Assembly: GCA_920105625.2 (NCBI GenBank)
Contig: OV050030.1
Coordinates: 412,563,034-412,627,033, forward strand
DNA length: 64,000 nt
Direction: 5' to 3'
Origin: Clusia tigrina
Taxonomy: Eukaryota; Arthropoda; Insecta; Diptera; Clusiidae
Shown here: piece after piece, positions 55,887-64,000 of the stretch
Layout of the letters: every line of letters begins with the position of its first letter
Numbering within the stretch: position 1 is the stretch's first letter
Notes under the pieces: model-generated
Told to the model about the DNA's origin: nothing
Databases searched by the model: none
Seen by the model: the letters and a program-made list of their open reading frames with translations, nothing else
Position numbers and translations under genes: made by a program

Positions 55887-58036
55887 TAGAGTTGGACTTG
55901 CTTGTTCACCTGACTGATGCACTCATTCTCGTTCACTGACCATATTGATCTATGTCGGTTACAACGTTCAGTTGCTTACTTACGAGTAGTTCACTTGCAC
56001 TCGGTATATTATCACTGAGCAAACAGTATACATACTCGTATATAGAGAGCTCACATAGAGAAAAAAGTGGTTTAACGTTTGTACTGTTAATTGTTGTTGT
56101 ATGGGAGCTATCGAATCAAATACGAAGAGCATTGGGATTTAGACAGCAACTTTTTGAGCTCTGTATACGAGTATATACGAGGAGTGATCAAAAGATAACC
56201 GTTATTTTCATCTTTTCGTGAGTTACGTATGTTCGATGTTCGCATTTTTTTGTTTTATGTTGGTACACATGTCTGTTATATATGTTGGCAATACCAACCA
56301 TTTTGGATTGTCAGTTTGTTTTTGACAGATAAAAAGGTGAGTCGTGTTTTGGTGTGCTCTTCGATTTTTGGTGTGCTCTTTCGAAAAAATGGATCAAAGA
56401 AACTGTATTCAGTTTTGTGTAAAAAATTAAATTATATGCGCAAGGACATTTGAAATGTTGACTGTGGCCTTTGGCGAGTCTACTATGAGCAGAACACAAG
56501 TTCAATTGTGGTATTACCGGTATTTAAGGAAGGCCGAGAAGATGTCAATGACGCTGCTCGCCCTGGTCGCCCGAGCACGTCAACAACCGATGAAAACATT
56601 GACGCAGTGAAGAAAATGATTTTGGATAATCGTCGAATCACTATCAGAGAGGTTGCTGATGATGTTGGCATATCGTTCGGCTCATGCCAAGCAATTTTTA
56701 CGGATGTTTTAGGCATGAAACGTGCGGCAGCGAAGATTGTTCCAAAATTGCTAAATTTTGAGCAAAAACAATGTCGCATGGACATCGCTCAGGAGCTGTT
56801 TTTGGCCAAAAACAAAACCTCAACCACCGTATTCACCGGACTTGGCCCCCGCTGACTTTTTCCTCTTTCCAAAACTGAAGACACCGATGAAAGGAAAGCG
56901 TTTTGCTACGATTGAGGAAATAAAAGAAAAATCGAAACAGGAGCTGTTGGTGATACCAAAAAAAGTGTCTCAGAAGTGTTTCGAGGATTGAAAAAAACGC
57001 TGGCATAAGTGTATTATATCTGAGGCGAATTACTTTAAAGGGGACAAGATAGTTGTTGATGAATAAATAAATACTTTATTTTTTGATCACACAATAACGG
57101 TTCTTTTTTGATCACACCTCGTATATTGTTTGCTAAGTGATATTATGATTATTAAAGCATGTCACTTGCTCACCTACTCAATTTATTCTTTCGTTCGTTC
57201 GTTCATAAGGCATGGTAGGAACAGACTGTACTCTCAAACGAAATGAATACAAAGCATGGCACAATAACAAATAAGGTAGTGGCATTTCAGAGAGCGAAAT
57301 GTTTGCCAACAGTATAAATATTTTGTATTTATATTTACATAATTATTTAAGAAATTAATTAATTTTAATTATTGTAATAATTATATGTTGAAATTATCAA
57401 TTTTATTCCACCGACGGCATTATTAAAGGAGATGGATTGGTTTTAATGTTGCTTATTGTTGCGAAACCTAGTTGTATATGTTCTGCACAAATTTTCTACC
57501 GATTAGAAAGTGTACTGCTCGAGGGGCATGGTCTGAAAAATGCTTTTTTTTGTTTCGGGTCGAAAACCTTAGTTGCTAGTACTCATTCCCCTAAACCCTT
57601 TCACACTTCTTTAATTATAGTGGAAGATTGAATAATAATAATAAGAAGAAGAAGAAAGTATAACAACGATCGAGGAGGGAGCGGACCAAAAAAATTATAT
57701 AAAATCAAAAGATATAAGCAGTAATTGGTATAATGTACCTTTTCACATAATTTGATGTAAAAATAGAAGACAAGAAACTTTCCACTAAGTTCTCAAGACT
57801 TCCACTAAGTTCTCATGTCACTTAAAATTTTCCCGCCACCTCAAAATACACGCTCATCATAATGTTTCTGTGTATCTACTCGTATATCAGCTCATATGAG
57901 TGAACAAACAGTTGAACCATATGAGCAAGTAAGCAAGTGAGTTATTTCGCTTAACAGATCTGAACTATTTCACGAACTATTTCAGTTCAGTGAAAATTTT
58001 CAGTTAGTTCGTTCGGTAGTTCAGTACCCAAGCCTA
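55887..58036. mobile_element. hAT-type non-autonomous element with 8-bp target duplication
   Basis: The left end reads TAGAGTTGGACTTGC; the right end, complemented, reads TAGGCTTGGGTACTG. Seven of the first nine bases agree and both fit the common hAT TIR form. The flanks are CTACAAAT (55879-55886) and CTACAAAG (58037-58044), an 8-bp target duplication with one change. Removing it brings the two LINE parts together. The interior has no hAT transposase; both arms are rich in GTTCACT-like words (for example 55909, 55988 and, inverted, 57900-58000), and it holds a mariner. Class and ends are inferred. Confidence 0.65.
56178..57121 (+). mobile_element. Internally deleted mariner, nested in the hAT-type element
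   Basis: The element is 944 bp between TA dinucleotides at 56176-56177 and 57122-57123. Ends are CGAGGAGTGATCAAAAGATA and, complemented from the right, CGAGGTGTGATCAAAAAAGA, followed by AACCGTTATT in both. The transposase on plus starts MDQRNCIQFCVKN (56389), then in a shifted frame FKEGREDVNDAARPGRPSTS (about 56523-56582) and VGISFGSCQAIFTDVLGMKR. At about 56800 it jumps from AQEL to the end of the catalytic domain (FLAKNK, YSPDLAPADFFLFPKLK) and ends KKRWHKCIIS. About 150 residues, with the first two catalytic Asp, are missing. It could only move if a helper acted on its ends. Confidence 0.85.
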
Positions 58037-58470
58037 CTACAAAGCCATAATGAGAAAAGTGAGAGAATGGAGAGCTCCCCAACGTGCTCAGTCTTGTGGT
58101 TAAAGTATTTCTTCCACAGGAGACAATAAATGGAGAGCGGGCTGGATCTCCTTGGAGGTGTGTCAGAAACGCAGAATGCTCGAGTAACCATATACAAGGT
58201 GTTAGCCAATCTTTCGCAAATTACTGATGAAAGGGGTCCAGGACCAGATGAAGTGCCGATCGCAGCTTTCAAGGCTGCAGTACGTGTAAGACATGGCATC
58301 TTTGCGGATCTCTATAGCACTACAGATTCCCAAGAGGACGCTGGATAAATCGTTGCCATACAGACCACTTTGACTATTAGATACGGCAGGGAAAGTGCTG
58401 TAGCATATTGTCGATACACGAGATCGACTATAGATCCTATACGCACGGTCTTATGCTTAGCACGCACACC
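58037..58470 (+). mobile_element. LOA/R1-like LINE relic (plus), right of the hAT insert
   Basis: The plus strand continues the linker (AIMRKVREWRAPQRAQS, as at 6420-6475) into the RT start: GGVSETQNARVTIYKVLANL, DERGPGPDEVPIAAFKAAVR (58230-58290), IPKRTLDKSLPYRPL and LLDTAGKVL (58325-58405). This is the RT entry (GPDgvP, YRPicLLdt.GKv.E). The rest of RT is missing. Confidence 0.7.
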
Positions 58471-58474
58471 AACA

Positions 58475-58900
58475 AGCCGATCAGGTGGACAATCCGGCAC
58501 CATGAAGTACTGCTTTGTTGTCAATTTGGACATCAGGAAGGCATTAAATTCCGCCAACTGAACGTGGTTTCTATTGGCACTCAAACAATTTTCGCGACCC
58601 GAGTTATACTTTTCGCTATTATAAATCAAAGAAAAATTATCAATCTCACGAAAATGCTTTCCGTCATGATGGTGGTATTTGAACGAATGTTTGAATGACA
58701 ACTGATATTCGAGAGCCAAGTTCGATGCTGACCCAAAAATGAATTTAGTCCCAATTCCATTTGGACGGGAGTACGTTTGCATTAAGTGCCTGGGCACTGT
58801 TTACAAAATTGGAACTATTGGAGGTACCCCGTTCAGTTAGCCTCAGGAGAATCAGCAAGAAGCATTGGAATTGACATATCAGGGAAAGTATTTGGTTTGA
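58475..58900. other. Unassigned; right part is intron of the partner gene
   Basis: 58800-58930 matches, inverted, the intron-like 34090-34260. The 58480-58780 stretch carries no recognisable domain; a 161-codon minus frame there crosses the LINE relic and is not believed. Confidence 0.4.
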
Positions 58901-58934
58901 TGCATATTTATCACCCACTTCTCAGCTGCATCAG

Positions 58935-59287
58935 CAACTTTTGGAGATTTTAGCGAGATTTGGAGCGCTTGTCTAGAACCGTAACAAACAATGTTTCCTC
59001 GATAAAAGTTCACCCCAAGCAGTTTCTGATCATACCCTCTCGATTAGATGAAGAGACTTATTGCAGCTTCACTCAAGGACTCTACTTAAAATTAATCAAA
59101 TCTAATGAGAGTAATGGGGCAATGGCAAACGGATTCTCGGAAGGGCGATTGCACAACCAGAGACTCAAACTATCGCAGCATATGGAACGGGTGAGGAAAT
59201 AGAAGAACAGTGGAGTCTGTACTCTTTGTTGCCAATATAGTGGACCTTCCTGCAAAGAATTATGCCTCATTGTTGTTTATGAATTGA
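58935..59287 (+). pseudogene. Cys-rich partner gene, copy 2, decayed
   Basis: After a conserved acceptor (GCTGCATCAG, AG at 58933-58934) the exon reads TFGDFSEIWSACLEP and then meets a stop. The alignment to copy 1 continues in broken frames (SLIAASLKD; LFVANIVDLPAKNYASLLFM) to about 59285. The Cys-rich tail of copy 1 is disrupted by stops. It converges on the Kazal-like gene at 59546, as in copy 1. Confidence 0.6.
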
Positions 59288-59412
59288 AACAAATTAATAG
59301 AATTTTCTTTTGTGTTGCAGTTTTTAAAAAAATTTTATTTTGTATTTCAAAAGAAAATAAAATGAGGGAACCTGATTGTAGTATATTTACGGACTCAGAA
59401 GTTATTGTTATA

Positions 59413-59492
<80 letters not shown>

Positions 59493-59512
59493 GTGTGTGT
59501 GTGTGTGTGTGT
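59413..59512. repeat. Self-complementary (AC)n(AT)n(GT)n microsatellite
   Basis: AC units at 59413-59428, AT at 59429-59489, GT at 59492-59512. The AC arm is complementary to the GT arm, so the whole 100 bp can fold as a hairpin. It lies between the two convergent genes. Confidence 0.95.
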
Positions 59513-59545
59513 CCGTTTACTGCTGAAATCTATTAATGTTTTCTA

Positions 59546-61141
59546 TTAACACTTCGCGGCACCCGTTTTGTGTATATAGCAAGGGAAGTAAGAACTAATT
59601 TTTCCGACAACTGAAATGAAATCAGAGGAATTCAAAAAAGGAAACAATTAATTCGTTTTTCTGTTACAGATGACTGTATCAGCTGTTACTGGTAATTATA
59701 GTACAAAATGTATGCATCAGCTAATCTTTCCCTTCTGAATTGTGAAAAAATAGGGTGATGCATACACTTACACTTACTTATAGCTGGTAGTGTAATTACA
59801 TTGTGAACCCATTCTGACGGCTGTGAAGATAGTGTCATACAAAGAGAGGAGACAAATACAAAGTGGTATTCTCTCCTTTTCTCGTTCTCCTTATACATAA
59901 TTTTCTTTATGGTCGTAGCAGATGTTGAAATGAAATATCGCGTCGCATATAAATTGTGTTCACTATGTACTTACACTACACTGATCATTTAAAATAACTG
60001 GCTTAAATGAGAAGTACTCGTTTATTTTGCAATTCTTGGATTGCTCCGTGTATTTAGGTAATATGTGCGAAGAACAGTCGTCAGCAATTTTTGTAACAGC
60101 GAAACGCTCATTGTAGTACTGACGTCGACTTTCCTCCTATACTCGCTGAAGCCATGTTTGATTGGTCACCGGAGTTACTCTCCTGGCAGCAGACACCGTA
60201 CTTCCTTAGTCTAAGCTTGCAAAAAACTTGACAGAGCTTGAAGTAATGGCACCAAAGTTCAAGGCCAACTCGTTATAAGTACTTGTATTTTTATTATTGG
60301 AATTTCTGTCATGAAAGAGGTTCAGTTGGAAAATGTGTTGGCAGTGAGCAATGAGCGATTGGCAGTGAGCGCGAAAAACAGTTTATATCATTATTTTATT
60401 TGGCTGTTGATGGTTCTGCTGCTATTGAGTGTATGATACTTTAAGGACGCTTACTTTTGAACAAAAAATATTAGATAGAAATATCAATTGAAAAATAGTA
60501 TTTGTATTCGCTCCCCTTGGACCTGTAGGTTTTCTACGCTATTAAGAGGAAACGATATGCCAACTAACAAATCAATAAAGTATTCAATCGACAAGTGTTT
60601 GAGAACATATTTTTTGCAAAAATTATTTCTCAGCGGTCCTGTACAATTTGCTCTATGCTCGTCGTGAGTAATCGTTATTAGTTGAAAGCTCATTATATTG
60701 TGAATTATTCCTATTGCCGATATATTGATATATATATTACTTACATTTGTCACAGTTCACTGCATTATCATATTCGCACTGACTCGCAAAGTCCTTATAA
60801 CAACCGTTTGAAGCTTTAGCACATATTGATTTTTTCGTTGCATCTTTACAATCTTTACCACATGGAGTTCCCAGAGCTTGCACACAGCTGTTCATTAATA
60901 GAACTGAAAGAAAAAAGAGATTAAAATTATGTTGAATTTTGTTTCAATTGATCCCGAAACGGAATGAAAGTGCCTGAAAATTCCCTCTCCATCCAATAGA
61001 TAAATAGGAGAAAAAACAATCTGCAAGGGATTTTATTCAGAATATGGCAGAAGGCTCTTAATTTCACTTGGAGATAGAAGGATAAAGTTTAAAGGATTCA
61101 ACTGATCACTCACCAATTGCAATTACAGCGAAAAATTTCAT
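59546..61141 (-). CDS. Secreted Kazal-like peptide gene, copy 2
   Basis: Three exons on the minus strand: 61141-61114, 60903-60745 and 59610-59546, with consensus GTGAG and GTAAGT donors and TTTCAG acceptors. Joined length is 252 nt, giving 83 residues with no stop. MKFFAVIAI plus LLMNSCVQA is a signal peptide. The mature peptide has eight cysteines; its core (PCGKDCKDATKKSICAKAS, then NGCYKDFASQCEYDNAVNC) has the C.C..vCA...F...C...C spacing of Kazal-like domains, usually serine-protease inhibitors or their secreted relatives. The last exon ends GAAKC. Intron 2 is about 1.1 kb and is shared in part with 8120-8697. The intact frame across three exons argues for a working gene. Target protease and tissue are unknown. 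Confidence 0.75.
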
Positions 61142-61226
61142 TTTTGGTCTGATTCAGTGTACTTCCAAATGTTCACAAGTTTAGAATTAAAATGATAACT
61201 GTAATCCACAAGTCAGAGCTGAGCGT

Positions 61227-61233
61227 CTTTATA
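61227..61233 (-). promoter_or_regulatory. TATA box of the Kazal-like gene, copy 2
   Basis: The minus strand reads TTGTATAAAGACGCTCAGC; TATAAAG lies about 86 bp before the ATG. The region is shared with copy 1, including TCTAAACTTGTGAA and CTGAATCAGACC before the start codon. Confidence 0.6.
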
Positions 61234-61559
61234 CAATTTTTTGAACATAAAGTGAATAGAATTTTTCTTTCGTTTGTTTGTACTCTCTCAAATGTTCCTT
61301 TCGCAGCAAAATTAAACAATGAGGCCTATATGTATTCTGGAATTACACATTTGAGTAGGCATTTTAAGTTCCTGAGACTACCTCAACAAAATTTTCCATT
61401 TTATCTATCAAGTCTGCAATAGGGGAGGTATGTGAAATATGGTTGGAATTAAATTGGGACGCTTTCCAAACCAGAGGAAGAATTCACAAACTGCCGATTA
61501 TATAATTTTTATTACAAGTTCGAGAAGAATACTGTCCTTTTTAATCTAAAAAGACACTT

Positions 61560-61860
61560 TTCTAAATACACGATCAGAGTGAGGAATATAGAAAGATCGA
61601 TTGATACAGACCAATAGGTAGAAAGCGAGCATGGGTGGGAGTGATAATGATAGTGAGAGTGGAAATGAGAGTGAGAGTGCGAGAGAGAGAGAGAGAGACA
61701 AGTAGCTTTGAACTATAAGTTTCCATATATATATTATCATAATTCATAGGTAGTAGTGTTTGATACATTCTACTAGAACGTAGGGTATCACGAAGGCGGG
61801 CTAATTAGACGTCAACCCTATTTATCAGTTCTCCTTTCAAAAGTACTCGTATCTAACACT
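61560..61860 (-). pseudogene. Decayed copy of the upstream exon region
   Basis: The minus strand matches 31985-32250. Shared words include ATACCCTACGTT, AGAATGTATCAAACA and ATTATGAT, then a CT-rich tract (here GAGAGA at 61646-61699 on plus) and TAGAAAA. The frame has several stops and the splice donor of copy 1 (GTACGT) is lost. The match runs up to the gypsy LTR at 61861. Confidence 0.55.
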
Positions 61861-62169
61861 TGTAGCACACAATAAAACACCACTTGCCTGGTTGAGTTAT
61901 ACTTTATTAATCATGCTTACAACGCCAACGCTGTTGCTAGCACGCCATGTAGCGGCTTAATGTGCAGACTCGCTTAATGTGCAGAATCGCTTAATGTGCA
62001 CATTCAGCGACTGCTTATATCTTATTTGAATATATACAGGGTTTGAATAACTTACAGACTAATTATGAAAATATATACAAGATGTGAATAATAACTTACA
62101 GACTAATTATGAAAATATATACAAGATGTGAATAATAACTTACAGACTAATTATATAAATATTACTACA
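61861..62169 (-). mobile_element. 3' LTR of the right-hand gypsy element
   Basis: A 309-bp unit on the minus strand that starts TGTAG (62169) and ends CTACA (61861), perfect 5-bp inverted ends. It follows directly after the polyprotein frame. It contains AATAAA (about 61905, minus) for RNA 3' ends, and two tandem arrays: three 17-bp units of CGCTTAATGTGCAGAAT type (61953-62004) and about 2.5 units of a 44-bp repeat (62044-62155; TTACAGACTAATTATGAAAA core). The 5' LTR is outside the window, so the limits rest on the inverted ends. Confidence 0.7.
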
Positions 62170-62224
62170 ATTCGGCCATCCTGACCAGGAGATCACCTGA
62201 TCTCCAGATGAATATAAAACAACT

Positions 62225-64000
62225 TTAACCGTTTGATCCTGATCTCCCTTTGAACCATGGACGAATATTTGCAACGGCCCACACTCCTTTATATGGCGTT
62301 CGTGATTGTTGGAATCCGTCAACATCTGCGATAAGATATCGATCATGTCTCAAAACTTTTGTAATTTTATACGGCCCTCGAAATTTAGGAATTAATTTTT
62401 TAGAAACTCCAGCGTGTGAATCGAAATTTTTGACCATTACATAGTCTCCCTCAAAATATTTTTTTTGGTAGTTGCCGTTTTTTGTCTACATATTGTTTAT
62501 TATAAGCTTGTGCTCGTTTTTGATGTAACGCAGCTTTCTCACGCAATTCCCCATGACTTAACTGTTCTTTACCTTGTTCGACTTCATTTAAACATTCACC
62601 TAACATATCTATCACTTTTCCTCTCTGTTTAATGCCAAAAAGCATTTTACTTGGATGTTCTTTTATTGTTCGATGCATTGAATTATTAAGTGTATACTCA
62701 ACTGTTTCTAAGACAGTATCCCAATGAAGTCCCTTTTCAGGATCGGTCAATTTTGCTATCATTGGTCCCAAACTCCTATTCACTCTTTCGACTTGACCGT
62801 TTGCCTGTGGGGAAGCGGTTGCTACTTTTATGTGTTGTACATTATGTCTTCCTAAAAATTCCCTGAACTCATCGGACGTAAAACTACTTCCTCTATCTGA
62901 AATTATAATTTTTGGGCGACTATATGCTCTAAAATAATCACTAAGTGCTTCTATTACTTCCTTTGTATTCGTAGTTTTAGTAGGATACAGCCTAACGAAC
63001 TTTGTACAAGCATCAATCACAACTAAAATGTGTTTTTTAGATCGAGAATTGTCAACTGGCCCATAGTGGTCTACATGCACCACCTCAAAAGCTAAATTTC
63101 CCTTAGGTATATTGTGGAGGAACCCTTCTTCTCGGCCGTGTTTAGTTGAATAAACAATGCATTTTAAACAATTTTGTATGTGTTTAGCTACTTTATCTCT
63201 TATTTTAGGGAACCAATAGATTTTTGAAATAAGCTCGCTGGTTTTATCTATGCCTATATGACCCATTTCATCGTGATACTTATAAACGACATGATTTTCC
63301 ATATCTTCTGGGACACAAAACAAAACTGTACCGTCACTATTTTTTTTATAAATAACTCCATTTCGCATCTCATATTGACAATGTTCAGAATTTTGCAAAT
63401 GTTCACGCAATTCAATCAATTTTTTATCTTTACCTTGACAGATGATAAGGTTTTCCTCAAAAGTGTTAGGTTCTAAAACCAACACATTATTACACCGACT
63501 TAACGCATCTACATGTTGCATGCGAGCACCGGCACGATGCTCTAACACATAATCGAAATTTTGTAATTCTAAAGCCCATCTGGCTATTCTAGGGTTAAGT
63601 TCCTTTTTATTAAGGGTCATTGTTAAAGAATTGCAGTCCGTTACAATTTTAAACTGTTTACCCTGAAGATACACACGAAAACGTTGTAAAGCGTTTATTA
63701 TAGCCAATGTTTCAAGCTCAAAACTATGATACTTGGCTTCGGTTTCAGTTGTTCTTTTCGAAAAATAAAATACTGGATGCAACCTACCATCTTCCTTTTT
63801 TTGCATGAGAACGGCTCCGTAGCCCATGGAACTAGCATCACAGTGTAATTCTGTAACAGCTTTCGGATCATACAGTGCGAGGATCGGTGATTCTATCAAT
63901 TTTTTCTTAAGAATCTCAAAAGTCTCTAGTTCTTTCTGTCCAAAATTGAATTTATTATCTTTTTTTGTTAAGTCATATAATGGTTTAGCTAATACAGAAA
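62225..64000 (-). pseudogene. Ty3/gypsy Pol (mdg1/blastopia-like): RNase H and integrase, one frameshift
   Basis: The minus frame enters at the right edge with the end of RT (KKDNKFNFGQKE), then RNase H (LHCDASSMGYGAVLMQKK, HSFELETLAIINAL, IVTDCNSLTM, HVDALSR). The integrase has an HHCC region (HDEMGHIG, NCLKCIVYS), VHVDHYGPV, IIISDRGSSF and ANGQVERVN. At about 62450 the frame breaks at a run of A (LPKKIF); the next frame (62437-62225) gives the C-terminal KFRGPYKITKVLRHDRYLIA and ends at a stop near 62225. This is one homopolymer shift in an otherwise intact enzyme. Gag, protease and most of RT lie right of the window. Confidence 0.85.

Noticed and set aside
58312..58797. 161-codon minus frame
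   Set aside because: It runs antisense through a LINE RT relic that is clearly on the plus strand.
62040..62160. Direct repeats that could suggest a CRISPR array
   Set aside because: They are head-to-tail 44-bp repeats without distinct spacers, inside an LTR of an animal-type element.

Overview
The window looks like repeat-dense nuclear DNA of a higher fly, most likely a tephritid fruit fly. This is inferred from the mobile-element mix (a DD41D 'rosa'-like mariner, jockey-, I- and LOA/R1-like LINEs, several other transposon classes), short introns, high A+T, and a recurring TACGAGTA/TACTCGTA word beside TA microsatellites. I see no bacterial gene, tRNA, rRNA or CRISPR array. Almost everything is transposon, in many stages of decay and often nested.

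Layout: 0-1.6 kb piggyBac relic ending in a TTAA-flanked terminus; 4.1-6.5 kb two opposed LOA/R1-like LINE pieces; 7.0-8.7 kb Tc1 fragments mixed with pieces of a small host-gene family; 8.7-11.6 kb TA microsatellite plus jockey-like LINE; 11.9-12.6 kb I-like repeat; 13.0-13.9 kb unrecognised coding-like fragment; 15.3-18.9 kb hAT (ZMYM1-like) relic in a jockey fragment, then a mariner; 19.8-21.4 kb I-like LINE; 22.5-24.7 kb LINE RNase H fragment and the rosa-like mariner; 26.8-30.7 kb LINE fragments; 32.0-34.1 kb host gene cassette, copy 1; 34.9-39.2 kb gypsy scrap, LINE ORF1, an unclassified transposase-like gene and a Helitron; 40.3-42.3 kb Maverick/Polinton relics; 42.6-43.5 kb PIF/Harbinger relic; 44.3-47.8 kb Ty3/gypsy element; 49.1-54.8 kb almost complete LOA/R1-like LINE; 54.9-58.5 kb another LINE pair split by a hAT-type insert that carries a mariner; 58.9-61.9 kb inverted host gene cassette, copy 2; 61.9-64 kb second gypsy element with its 3' LTR.

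The main non-transposon content is a convergent pair of small genes. One encodes a secreted Kazal-like peptide (three exons, identical intron phases, a conserved TATA box). The other ends in a short Cys-rich exon. The pair occurs at 32.0-34.1 kb and, inverted, at 61.9-58.9 kb, with scrambled pieces of a third copy at 7.4-8.7 kb. Copy 2 of the peptide keeps eight mature cysteines; copy 1 is equally open but keeps only two.

No finished autonomous element is visible. The best preserved are the LOA/R1-like LINE (its ORF2 is broken inside the endonuclease domain), the rosa-like mariner (one frameshift) and the right-hand gypsy element (one frameshift, continuing past the edge). All family calls rest on motifs read by eye.
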